The translations under genes and the position numbers were made by a program. Shown one piece after another: positions 53,586-64,000 of a stretch of 64,000 bases of DNA (within the stretch, counting starts at the first letter, position 1; each line of letters starts with the position of its first letter). The notes beneath the pieces are model-generated. The model ran no database searches and had not been told where the DNA came from. It saw nothing but the letters and a program-made list of their open reading frames with translations. The stretch covers positions 3,658,001 to 3,722,000 of the forward strand of contig OX637794.1 in the NCBI GenBank assembly GCA_951802425.1, given 5' to 3'. The DNA is from Clavaria fumosa (Eukaryota; Basidiomycota; Agaricomycetes; Agaricales; Clavariaceae).

Positions 53586-54067
53586 AGAAGGGCTAATGCT
53601 CAAACGTTCTCTCGTTTACTTGTGTCTATAATAATTCTCATTCACTTGTTTATAGTTGTCCCTTTGTGTCTACCTGCTCTCCTCTCCTTGTATTTACCTA
53701 CTGGTGCCGTCGTGCCCTCTTGGCATTCGTGCTATGGCCCTGTAGCGGATACTTGCGGAGACAAGACCTTGTGCATGCCTGCCACTGCCATGCTGTCCCG
53801 CCCTGCCCTGCTGCCACCGCTGCTCCCTTTCCCCACCCTGACGCTCTGCTTCTGCCCTGTCCCTGCTGCCACCAATGGCCCCAGTCCCCGCCATTGGTCT
53901 GTGACCACTGTTGGGGGCTTGGGCCATTGCTGCCGCATGCTGCAGCCGCAGCCGCCACCACTGTCATTGCCGCCACATACAAATGGCGTAAACTGATGAA
54001 AAACACTCCCTTCACAGGATGTGTGATGACAGCAGAGGGTGCATGGCTTCGAAGCCACTAGCCCTGC

Positions 54068-54085
54068 TTAGGGTTAGGGTTAGGG
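54068..54085 (+). repeat. Interstitial telomere-like array (TTAGGG)3
   Basis: Three perfect TTAGGG units, the telomere repeat of most basidiomycetes, within an internal region. Confidence 0.9.
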
Positions 54086-54415
54086 CTGCAAAACTGCATA
54101 AGTTACAGTATGATTTCTTTATATCATCTTCATTTCAAAAAAAGTGTCAAGTACAAATAATTTACAAGTCTAGTGTAAAACGTATCAAAAAGAAAACCAT
54201 GTCAGGCATTTACGTCAGAGGATGGGTGGCCAAATCCACCTCTGACTAGCCATTCACATTGCAATATATGCTTCATTGCAAAGAGGGCACTGCAATCTAA
54301 GCAGTGCCCCACTTCACTGAAGCAAGAGTTCCCCCCAGTCTCGAGTAGATAAAAAAAATGGACTTACTGATTGTTGTCCATAAGAGAGGGAATCTGTAAG
54401 AAACTGGGGTGGGAG

Positions 54416-54640
54416 GACGCTAAGCACATGGCAGCTAGCAGTCCATCCCGGAGCCCATACGGCAACCCCAAGGTATGAGTGGGGTGAGAGGACGCTAACC
54501 ACATGGCGGCTAGCAGTCCATCCCAGAGCCCATACGGCAACCCCAAGGTATGAGTGGGGTGAGAGGACGCTAACCACATGGCGGCTAGCAGTCCATCTTG
54601 GAGCCCATATGGCAACCCCAGGGTATGAGCACAAGCAAGG
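54416..54640. repeat. 75-bp tandem repeat, about 3 units
   Basis: Units start at 54416, 54491 and 54566 with GACGCTAA(C/G)CACATGGC and contain CCATACGGCAACCCCA. The minus-strand frame stays open across them as a 25-residue repeat, but I see no other sign of coding. Confidence 0.88.
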
Positions 54641-55789
54641 CAAAATCACTTACAATGATGAGGGGTTGGGGGAGGTCGTCTGCATAATAGATGACACTCA
54701 CATCCTTGGCCCAATTGGCCACCCCAGGTGGGTATGAATGAGGGTTGGTTGGGGCCGGCTCGCATCTAAGCTGCCACAAAACCAAAAGGCCCATACAGCC
54801 ACCCTCTTCACATAAAATTCTGAAAAACCACATCAACGAGCACCACATCGACCAATAATGAGTCGCATTGGAATACACGCACCTCTGCAGGTGTCAAGCT
54901 AAGAGACACCTGATGACAGACAAGGGCAGCATTCCCTGTGCGGCACTGCAGTTGCCGCACAGAGAATGCTGTCCCTGTCCATCACGAACCATAAAATAGA
55001 TGTCCCAGGCGGCGTGGCAGGAGGCTCGGTGGGCGGGTAGACAGGGGAAACAAGGCGGACAAGAGTGACAAGGCGGACAAGAGCGATGAGGCGGACAAGA
55101 GTGACGAGGCGGACGAGAGCAAGGTGATGGAGCGGAAGACAAAAGATGGTGTGACCATCTTTTGTTTGTTTGTTTGATATCTAAGGCGATTCAACATTTG
55201 GCTCTGTTTGTTTATATTGATATGTCACATGATCTCAATAAATTACATGATCACATGTTGCCTTCTCACTGCCCTGCTCACTCCTGCCATGCCTCACCCA
55301 CTCGCTCCTCGCTCTGCCGCGTCTGACCCGCTTCTCGACCACCCACTCTCTGCTCTGCTAATTCCAGTGCACCCAGTGCCCTGCTTCTGCCGCTTAGTGC
55401 ACCCTGCACCCTGCCCACACCGCTTAGCACACCCTGCACTCCATCCACAACACCTGGCGCACCCCGCGTTCCATCCACACTGCCTGGGCCCTGCATATGC
55501 CATCTGGTGCACCCTGTACTCTGCCTACACCAACCCCGCCTTACTGCCCACTCCCAACCTCATGTCATCAATGGTGCGTTGTTATCCCATCCCCCTTCTC
55601 CCCTTGCTACTCTTTCAGCCTCACAGCAACCACGGCGGCAGCATCAACGACAACGACAACGATGGTTGCATGGCCAGCAACGACGGCGGTGATGACAGTG
55701 GTGGCGGCGGCGGCTGCATGGCCAGTGACGACGACAACGGCGGCAGCAGCAGCGGCCAGCGATGACGACAGCGGCGGCGGCGGCGGCAC

Positions 55790-56130
55790 AGCAGCATGCG
55801 GCAGAAATGGCCCAAGCCCCCAACAGTGGTCATAGACCAATGTCAGGGACTGGGGCCATTGCGGCAGCGGCAGCAGCAGCAACAATGATGGCTACGTGGC
55901 CAGCGACGACAACGACGACGACAGCAGCGGCCATCAATAGTGACGATCGTGATGGCTGCATGGCCAGCAATGACGACGGTGGCGGCGGCGCAGCAGCAGC
56001 AGCATTGGCACGGCCAGCAAGGACGACGAGGACGGCGGCGGCAGCGGTGGCGCGGCAGCATGCAGTGATAATGGCCCAAGCCCCCAACAGTGGTCATAGA
56101 CCAATGGCAGGGACTGGGGCCATTGGGCAA
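55790..56130 (+). repeat. 70-base dispersed repeat, two direct copies plus one inverted at 53877-53950
   Basis: The segment ATGGCCCAAGCCCCCAACAG, with GACTGGGGCCATTG further on, occurs at about 55806 and about 56070. It occurs inverted at about 53880-53935. The flanking triplet runs are also partly mirrored, hinting at an inverted duplication of about 2 kb. Confidence 0.75.
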
Positions 56131-56922
56131 GGAGCGGCTGGGCGGAGAGTGGCAGTAGGAGCAGCAGGGCAGGGAATGGCAGCAGGGTGTGGAATGTGGA
56201 ACCGGGGTGGCGGCAGGGCGGGGAATGGGTGGGCGACGAGCAGGTCACAGAATTGGTTGGCGACAAGCAGGTCAGGATGGGAAGCGGGTCAGGGATCAGG
56301 GACAGTAGCAAGGCATGGAGGAACAGAGGTGGCAGCAGGGAGGAGGGAGCAGGGGCAGCAGCACGGCGGTGATGCATGACAGATCGAGGGTGGCAGCAGG
56401 GCGGGGAGTGCGACCGGGCAGGGAGTGTGGCAGATGAAGAGCATGGCAGGGTGGGGACCATGGCGGGGCAGGGAGCAGGCCGTTCCCTGCCCCATCAGAC
56501 ACATGATGAAGCAGACCAATCAGGATCAGGGGTGGCGGCAGGGCAGGGAGTGATGAGATGGGGGTGATGTAACGCAACAGGGGATGGCGGTGGTCAGGAG
56601 GTGGAGGAAGTCTCCAAGGACAGGAAGGTGTCATCCAGCGGGGACGCCTAGTGCTGATATCGCTGAAAATTGTACTACAAATGACATTATTTTTCTCATG
56701 TTACCTTTCCTTTCATTTCAGAGCCTTCTGTGCTCATACACTTCCATGTCATTAGAGGGAGACCACCCGGATTGTGCTACATTCAGATTTCAAGCAGAAG
56801 CACAAGAGCAGAGGCCCGTGACAGTGTAACAGTGGGGATCCCGGGCACTGCCACCGTCAATTTCATCCTTTTTTAGTACTTGAATCCTTGTTACTTGAAC
56901 TCACTCCCAAACCACACTTTCA

Positions 56923-59900
56923 ATGTCTACTTCGATGAACAAATCCTCTTCCTCGACAAGCAAAATGTCGACTTCAGCATTGCTCACCATCTTCGATCCC
57001 CAAACAGTCTGCACGAGTGCTGTTTTCCAAAACTATCCTTGGTTGACCGACATCATCATGAAGCCTGGACTTCTGGAAAGCAACATTGCTACTTGGCTGG
57101 GACAGCACCACAACTTAGGAGAGGAGCAAGTTTCCCTCTGCAAGGTTCAATTCAAACTTATAAACTTAGGATTATTTGCTTATCAAAGCTAATCGTCTAG
57201 TCGATCGCTCAGTCTTTGGATCGTTTTGGACCTGGAAGCACGGCACTGAAGAAGGAAAGAGCAGTCAACAAATACTTCCGGGCATCATACAGTGACTTGG
57301 TTAGCAGAGAGAAATGGGAGAAACACGACACATCGGCTCTCATGAGCGCTGCTCATTTCGTTTTTCGTCATGCCCTTTTGGACCGCTTGGCATTTTCGAT
57401 TGTTGAGGCTCCTCCATCCCAGCTAACGCCTCGATCTGAATTGCCTAAGATGCCCAAGAAGTTTAGCGATGTGCGTTAAATTTCTTTCCCTTATTCCAAG
57501 TTTCTTATCTTTCATAGTATATTGGTACCATTAAGGATTGGCTCAAGCCCATTGAAAAAGCACATGGGTCTCAAAGCTTTCAAGCCATGGATCCATTGAC
57601 GAATTCTGCGGCGTATTTTGGCACCTCCCTTCCTGCACACCCTTCGCCAAAGCAGGAACAACTGATCAAAGCTGTAAAGTTCCTTGGTGGGGGCCTGGAA
57701 CGAATGCGAGACATCCAGGTCAAGTCCATACTTCTAAACTTTGAGATGATGGCATTTGCCATCACTTGGTTTGGCTTGGTTTGTGTCCAGCAATTTTTTT
57801 GTTGGGAATTATAACTAACATTCTCTCAGAATAATGCCACAGGTTTTGCTGAGTCAACCCAGGACTGGGTCAATATTTTAAATGAGTGAGAGCAACATAG
57901 TTTGCCTTATCCAAATTTCCAACTAAGTTTTTTCACACAGACAATTAGAAAGTGAGGGTCTTCCTCTGTCTTCCAGCCTTGTCTCAAGGCTCACAGATCC
58001 ACGTCTTGGCCCGATGCTCTTCGAGCATGTGTGCAGACTCTTCCACTACTGCCTCTCTGTCAGTCCCCTTTTTGCCCTGACAACAAGGGCATTTGACCAG
58101 TCGCAACTGCGACAAAGTTTCTTGGTATCGGTGAGTGCCTCATTTTTATGTCAGATTGTGTTTATGAAACAGGCAATATAGACTGCAATGTACTTGGGTA
58201 ACGAAAAGCCTGCGTTTTTGGGATTGATGGAGAAAGCACTGTGGAGAGCTCTGATGCAAACAAGCATCACCGGCAACTCATCAGCGGCCCTGAATGGCTT
58301 CCTTACAGAGTTTCAAGACCTTCAGGTGCAGTTCAAGGGGCCAGAAATTCAGATGGATTGGTATTCTCCATCCCGTATGTTATTTTGATCTTTTTGTCCC
58401 TGAATGAAACTGACTGCAAAGAAAGGGCAAGTCCAACGTGTCATCACAGCTCCCGAACCATGTTCCATCGAAGAAGAAGCAGAGCCCATCATTGCTCCTG
58501 AAGCTGGTCCCCCGGAGCATGTCGAAGACATCATTCCTGCTCTGGAAGCAGATCCCCAGGGCGTCACTTCTGCTCATGAAGCAGGTCTGATTGAGCAAAC
58601 ACCAATTTTCCCCATGCTCGAATACGACCAGCAGGAGCTCTCAGACACTCAAGACGCTGAAGAAGCTGAAGGTGCATTGGAGAAGCCACTGAAACACAAG
58701 GTTCATCGTCCAATGCGAAGGGCAGCAAAGAGACTCCGGCATGAATCAGACCAGGAGAATAAGGATGACAAGTTGATCCCCAATGAGGAAGCTGTGATGA
58801 GGAAAGGGAAAGGAAAGGCGACACAGGATACACATGTGGGCCAAGGCAAGACAAAGCCACCTGGACCCATCCACCAGGGTAGAAAGGCTGCCTTGAAGCC
58901 AATTCGGAGTATCATTGACCTGACGGTCAAGGTATGACTTATATTGACACCCCAACAAATGCTGATTGAATTGTTTTATTTAGCATGTAGAGAAAGTGGA
59001 GGAGCTCTCCTCTTTACCCCTCCCCAAGGTAAGCAAAATCTCAACTACTGCGTAATATTTTAATTCACACAATGCAGATGGAGAATCACTCCATCAAAGT
59101 CAAAATGTATGATGCAAATCCTGATACCGAGCCAACCATCTATGAGCATTTCACGACTTCAGATTCAGTACGTTTAACACTTTTTTTCATGGATATCTCT
59201 CAAAATAAAGCAGGCATTCCACGAGTATCCTGTCCTAATGGACATAATAGAAATGGTCGAAGAGGAATATGTCAATCAGGTCCCTAAGCATCGTCTTCCA
59301 ACTGCCAGGTCGCAAACATTCCATCCAGATGCGTCTGTGATATTCGTCACAACCTGGACTGAGTTCATGAAGATGACTAGTCTGGAAATTCAAGAGGTGT
59401 TCCGTCGTCGACATATTCTTATTACGAATACGCCAATTTCAACCCTCGACTTTGATGAGGAGGGATTATCGACGTTGGCTCCTCTACATCAGGAATGTGT
59501 GTTCCAAGGTGAGTCTAAAATATTTTTCAAGTTGATTCATCTAAGTCAGCTTCTATAGTTGCAGAGATGTGAAAGCACTCTGATGCAAATCTGCTCCGCA
59601 CTGGGACACTCCACAATTTGCTGGAGTCAACACATGATGTTACAAAACGACGGATTTTGAATGGCCTTGACTTCCCGATGGGAAGCCTCAGCCTCCCTCC
59701 ACCACCTCGATTCAGGCATGTCCCATTTGTTGCTCTGACACATGACAACTGAAACAATAACTAAATCAGCGCTTTTGCAACTCATGAGTGGGCACGCCAC
59801 CAAACCCAAAAGATGGATGGCTTCGCAAACCAACCTGACAAAGACGACCTGATCTGGGGCATTGCAGCCACTGGTGGGACCATCAGCATGCCCCATATTG

Positions 59901-61181
59901 ATGATGTTGGCCTTGCAGTTGTTTCGACTGTCATGTCAGGGTCAAAGTGGTGGGTGGTGATGCGCCGCCGTACAGACGCAGAAGACTACGACTATCGCGG
60001 CAATATCTTTTCGACGCATGCCTTCCCCCTCAGTTGGGGTGATTGTAGCACCGGAAAAGAGTTTTTATGTGCGGAGGCTATACACCTGAAGACAGGAGAT
60101 ATTTTGTGAGTTGCAATAATTATCACGTGCAATATTTACTGACAATCCTACAGTTTCATGCGTCCTGGCACACTCCATTTTGTGCTTGGCCCAGAGCCGA
60201 CGATTGTTTACGGCCGGCACTTTTATTCCGCATCCACGATAGCTCACAGCTGTGCTTCAGCCCTGCATACATTTGTGCTCAACCCAATAATCACCAATCA
60301 AGAGCACCAATTGACAACCACATACTTGTGCAAGATGATGGCGGTCTGGGTTGAGCACTATGTCACGGGGAAATCCAAATATGGTAGAATCTCTCCATCA
60401 TTATGTATGTCATCTGATAATTGTTTTAGCATTTGGTGAGGCACTTGCCCACATCCCCGATGTCACAACAAGACATGGACTCCTCAATATTATCATGGTG
60501 GGGAACATGCTTGAATTTGCGATAGCCCTTGGCCTCAAGTCACATGGGAGGAAACCACTGCCTGAAATACTTGAAGAGCAAAATGTTGCGATGTGGCGAT
60601 ACCGCATCTTCCAGAGCTGGTTCATCGAACGATACATTCTTGAGATTGGTGGTCAAGGGGTGAACCCATCATATCTCTTCTACAAATTGCTCATCCAGTT
60701 TGGCACGGCACTTTGTTCTTACATGAAAAGGTGGGAGAAAAAGGCACCACTCACAATCACTGCACAGCAGGTGATTGCAGCAGTGCTTGAGCACCTTCGG
60801 AAAGACTGGCAAGACCTTCTGGATGCCTTCCAGAAGTTGCTCCATGACGATACCAGTGCTGGTAATTGGTTCTCCTGGGATGGCCCTGACTTCCACATAT
60901 TTCCCCGCGACAATACTCAGGTTTGGACGGAGCTGGAAGATTTGCTGGATGATCCAATTTATGAACAGGTCTCTGAAGAAGAGCAAGAGGACAGTGATGC
61001 AGGAGATGACCATTCTGAGTTGGGGACAATACGTTCTAAGAGGCCCCTCTCCCCGCATGATGGTATGTGTTTCATTATATACTTTCATCTAGATGCAGCA
61101 GATTTTCTAATCAATACAACAGATAATTCAGACATGGAATCGATGGTCCATGTGAGACAGAGGCGCGGTTTCAATGCCTGA
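56923..61181 (+). CDS. JmjC-domain-like oxygenase, multi-exon
   Basis: The start is at ATG 56923 (MSTSMNKSSSSTSKM). More than ten short exons follow to TGA 61179-61181. The N-terminal half is helical and unrecognised. A charged linker with basic stretches (MRRAAKRLRHESDQ, about 58710) and KGKGKATQ follows. The core has THEWARHQTQKMDGFANQ, LIWGIAATGGTISMPHIDD (His 59894-59896, Asp 59900-59902), SGSKWWVVMRRR and, in the next exon, RPGTLHFVLG (His 60176-60178). This gives the HxD...H iron triad and likely 2-oxoglutarate Lys of the JmjC/cupin fold. The C-terminal region (60430-61062) is helical with an acidic tail. One intron looks GC-AG (about 59717-59769). A TGA at 59570-59572 falls in the natural frame just after an acceptor; unless splicing avoids it, the copy is a pseudogene. 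Substrate unknown; histone or protein hydroxylation/demethylation is the family expectation. Confidence 0.75.
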
Positions 61182-61512
61182 CCCTAGCCATTGATTTTGA
61201 TTAGACATAGAATAGAGCACATGTACTAGGAAGCACCGACTGAGTCATCGGAACCCTTGCTTGATGTATATATGCATTTACTTTTTTTGAAAGAAACTAA
61301 CAGTTCGTAATGGCTGTGAGATGTGACTGCTGTGGAATTTCGTACATTAAAAAAATACACAAGGCTCACATACTCAAAGGACATTTTGCATATTGTTATG
61401 GAGAGTTACGGTCACAGTGTGACTGTCACACCCGGGGTCCCGGGCACAGCCTCAGCAAGTCACAGTCACAACGTGTGACAAGTGACTCACATGAGCCAAG
61501 TTATTTTCTCAC
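61182..61512. other. Intergenic region
   Basis: No gene is called here. It contains imperfect GTGACTGTCACAC/GTCACAGTCACA short inverted stretches at about 61416-61480. Confidence 0.5.
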
Positions 61513-61575
61513 GTGACACACCACTTCTTGCTTCCCAACAATGCCACTGCTTTATCAGTTAGGCTAGCAAAGAAA

Positions 61576-63683
61576 ATGACACAGTGGACGACCCCAGAGT
61601 ATACCAAAATACTCACAGAAAGTCTTGTAGCCTACAGACAGGCAAACTCAAAAGACCGCCTCGAAATTGTCAAGCAAATCAAAGCGAAAATCAAGGATTC
61701 AGCTGAGCAGGACAACAAATGTGTCCCAGAGGATCTTAGCACCATAACCTATGCATTTTATGTGTCTCCTGAGTTGATTTGATGTTTGTCTGTTCATAGA
61801 AAATTCACAATTGGCTCCACAATAACCGCAGGGCTGTCAGTGGAGGGGAGGAGTTTTCTGGTTCAGAAGATGATGGCAACCAAGGCCTTCAGTTCAGCAA
61901 ACGACAGAGGTGGACCCTCCAGCGTGTTGTGGAGCAGTGCAAGAAGGGGATTATCAATGCCAGGGCCCAGGAGTTGTCAAATGCTGAGAGGGGATCAGTC
62001 CAGTTCCTCAGCTCATATCGTCATGCTAGGACTGAGATTTGTCAAGAGCTAACACAAGAGGAGCATCAGAAATACATGGGGTTGGTGGAGAAATGGAATA
62101 GGGAGCCTGTCCCAGTTCCTGTGCAGAGAGAGTGAGTATTTTAATTTACCTTTCTCAACCAGTAGAATGGCTGAAATGTTGCTTGGAGATTGGCTTCTCG
62201 CAAATTTATGCATGAGGCCCTGAAGTTTGCCCGTTTTGCAAAGGAGCAGATGGGTGTTGAATTATTTATGTTGACTGGCTGGCAAGATGAGAAAGGGAAT
62301 ATAAAGAAGACAAAGTGAGTCTCAATTGCATGCCCACTGGTCCATCAGATTAATTCTCTGTATACATGCTCCAGGATTCAGACCCCTGGACCTGTGACTA
62401 GTGGGTTCAAGGTACAATTTCACAAAGTTGGTTGTGAGGTGTGGGAGGAGTGGGATAAATATTTGGCTGAGACATGGAATGGTGAGAAAATGATGTGAAG
62501 CCAAGGTTGGGGAAGTACTGACAGGATTTCAGATGAGTTACAAAGGAAGCCTTTTGTTGATGAAGAGGAGATGCTATCAAGGAAAGGAAGAGATATTAGT
62601 GTGCCATGGGATTTGCTAACAGATCATGAGGGATGGCCCATTCTTCCTTTAGAACTCAACCTACCACTCGCACAACTCAAAGAAATTTTGCGGTCATTTT
62701 TTACTATCACTTATCGTGAGTCTGTCTTGCTCAATAGTCCAAGTCTGACAAGTTACTTCCAACATGTAGGCAATACAACAAAAAACAAGAAGGTTGCTGT
62801 CCCTTGGCAACTGATAGCTGATGCTCCACACAAGTTTATTCCTCATGAATACCTTCCAGAGGGAATGCAAATTTGCAAGCCTTCAAAAATGCAATATGTC
62901 AATGTCAGAAGGCTCTGTGATTTCCTGCATCACTGACAGACTTTGGGCCAGAAAATATTACGGTTTCAATATGTTCTCCCACAGCACCAGAGAGGGAAGC
63001 CATCAAGGCATCTAGTCAACTATCACCAGCAACCTGAACAAGAGCCATCATTGTCATCTGACAAAGAGGTGAAGAGGCTCTCCCTCAAGAAGGGGAAAGA
63101 ACGAGAGGTCCAGCCTGTCCATATCAGTACTGAGTGAGTGTTCTCATATCATCATTATCATCATCATCATCATCATCAATGCACATTTGAAATGCACATA
63201 GTGAGGACATTGGCTCAGATGAGTCAGACAGTGATTTGGGGTGCATCTATGATGGGGATAATGATGATAGGGTTGAGGCTTCTGTTCCCCCTGATAGTGA
63301 TGCAGAAGAATCCTGTCTGAGCAAGCAGGTGGATATGTGAAGGGATGATGGTATTGAGGGGAATGGGTTAGAAGGTGACCATGACAGGCAACATCCAGGT
63401 GAGAATTTTCCAGTCCAGCATAAATACAATACAGATAATGGAATTTTGGACAGGAGAACAAGGGATGTGGGATGATGTGGGTGTGCATAGAGATGTTCAT
63501 GGCCTTGTTGCTCATATGGCAGTTCAGATCCACAAGGAGGCAGGGCCCAGCCTGCCCAATAGGAAAAGGGTATACCATGATGAAGAGGAGGAGGAGAGGT
63601 CTAAGCAATATAGGACCAGGGCTAGAGAGAGGGCTTCCATGAATGCCAAGAAGCGGGTACTGCGACCAAGGGTGAAGCACTGA
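61576..63683 (+). CDS. Uncharacterised multi-exon gene with homeodomain-like helix
   Basis: The start is taken at ATG 61576 (MTQWTTPEYTKILTES); an in-frame ATG at 61513 is possible. Exon 1 is helical and Lys-rich. Exon 2 begins KIHNWLHNNRRAVSGG, reminiscent of the WFxNRR recognition helix of homeodomains, and continues with RQRWTLQRVVEQCKKG. Later exons contain EALKFARFAKEQMGVELFM, DISVPWDLLTDHEGWPILPL and YFQHVGNTTKNKKVAVPWQL. The 3' end encodes an acidic stretch (SDESDSDLGCIYDGDNDD) and a basic tail. Possible stops at 62496-62498 and 62934-62936 can be read as lying in introns ending CTGACAG; the TGA at about 63338 cannot easily. It may be a decayed member of a repeated fungal family. Function unknown. 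Confidence 0.5.
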
Positions 63684-64000
63684 AAATCATCCTTGACACT
63701 GGTGACAGTCATTTGTAGTGCATATCAATCTGCATGATGTCTCACTAGGTCCTAATAATTCTTTGCAATCTGTCCTTTTGTGGTGCCTATAGTTTGGCCC
63801 TTTCTAAGGAATTTCAGATAATGATCCACTTCCTGAATCAGTCAGCTTTGCATTAGATCATTGAAGAACCTGTGCCTATCAGAAAGCATATTTGAGTCTT
63901 GTTATTAGATGCATCATGTTGTTCAGAAGATTCATACCTTTATAAGCAATATCTGATAATAATATCCTCCTTCATTATTCCCACTGGATTGTTGAAGGTG
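63684..64000. other. Right edge, no feature seen
   Basis: AT-rich, without a recognisable ORF or repeat. Probably the 3' flank of the preceding gene. Confidence 0.5.

Larger units (their letters stand above)
53586..56860. other. GC-rich low-complexity, repeat-dense region
   Basis: Long stretches of GGC/GCC, CAG/CTG and GAC-type triplets (about 53760-53970 and 55620-56130) give open frames on all strands coding for Ala, Pro, Gly or Ser runs. I do not call these genes. The region also holds the TTAGGG array, the 75-bp repeats and three copies of a 70-base repeat listed separately. At 55150-55180 there is a TTTG run. Confidence 0.6.

Noticed and set aside
53586..54061. A small gene starting at about 53580 on the plus strand
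   Set aside because: The frame is low-complexity Cys/Pro/His-rich translation of CTG/CCG runs, without intron or domain evidence.
55208..56379. Long Ala/Pro/Gly/Ser-rich open frames on both strands
   Set aside because: They follow from triplet repeats that are open in several frames at once; no domain, no conserved start.
59570..59572. TGA read as selenocysteine or another recoded amino acid
   Set aside because: TGA codons in the window fall at former arginine or probable tryptophan positions across unrelated ORFs; mutation or splicing explains them better.

Overview
The window is fungal, almost certainly from a mushroom-forming basidiomycete (Agaricomycetes). The grounds are the short GT-AG introns of about 45-60 bases, several families of chromodomain Ty3/gypsy retrotransposons, a remnant of a basidiomycete-type LINE, and three host-type multi-exon genes at the right end. 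I see no rRNA gene, no intact tRNA gene and no CRISPR array. No species is proposed.

About 1-51 kb is a stack of nested LTR retrotransposons. Target-site duplications (TSDs) let most layers be read. Left cluster: a gag fragment (E, 1-1450), an AT-rich stretch, then a plus-strand family-H element (X1, 2191-12429). X1 was split by element A (4245-10288, TSD AGAAG) and by a 2-kb unassigned insertion; A carries a solo LTR (6280-7112, TSD CCACC). Element K (12430-13794) follows. Central cluster: a minus-strand family-H element (X2, 13795-35493) split by element D (14893-25776, TSD ATGCC), which is split by element C (16450-22345, TSD GGTGT). X2 is split again by element B (25832-33288, TSD GCCCA), whose gag carries a 1755-bp hAT-like non-autonomous element (27132-28886, TSD CAGGAATC). 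Right cluster: element L (35494-36346), the 5' part of a second family-H element (36347-40931) with a solo LTR inside (39412-40136, TSD GTTCC), a broken C-type LTR, and element I (41204-50851).

Elements A-D, K, L and E are chromoviruses with a Tf1-like layout: gag, protease, RT, RNase H, integrase and chromodomain. The sequence after the 5' LTR is the reverse complement of an internal LTR stretch, and it changes in step with it between elements, as expected for self-priming. Family H has an extra coiled-coil ORF between the chromodomain and the 3' LTR. Element I carries a spliced antisense gene for a GAL4-type zinc-cluster protein. Most copies are decayed, largely by C-to-T changes at CpG that turn CGA/CGG arginine codons into TGA; B and C are the least decayed.

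From 51 to 64 kb the content changes. A six-exon minus-strand gene (51664-53240) encodes a protein that starts with a close copy of the histone H3 tail, followed by a PHD-like zinc finger, a putative caspase-like domain and a C-terminal zinc ribbon. After 3 kb of GC-rich low-complexity DNA with a short telomere-like array come a plus-strand JmjC-like oxygenase gene (56923-61181) and an unrecognised multi-exon gene (61576-63683). The H3-tail-bearing protein beside a JmjC-like protein is the most novel feature of the window.
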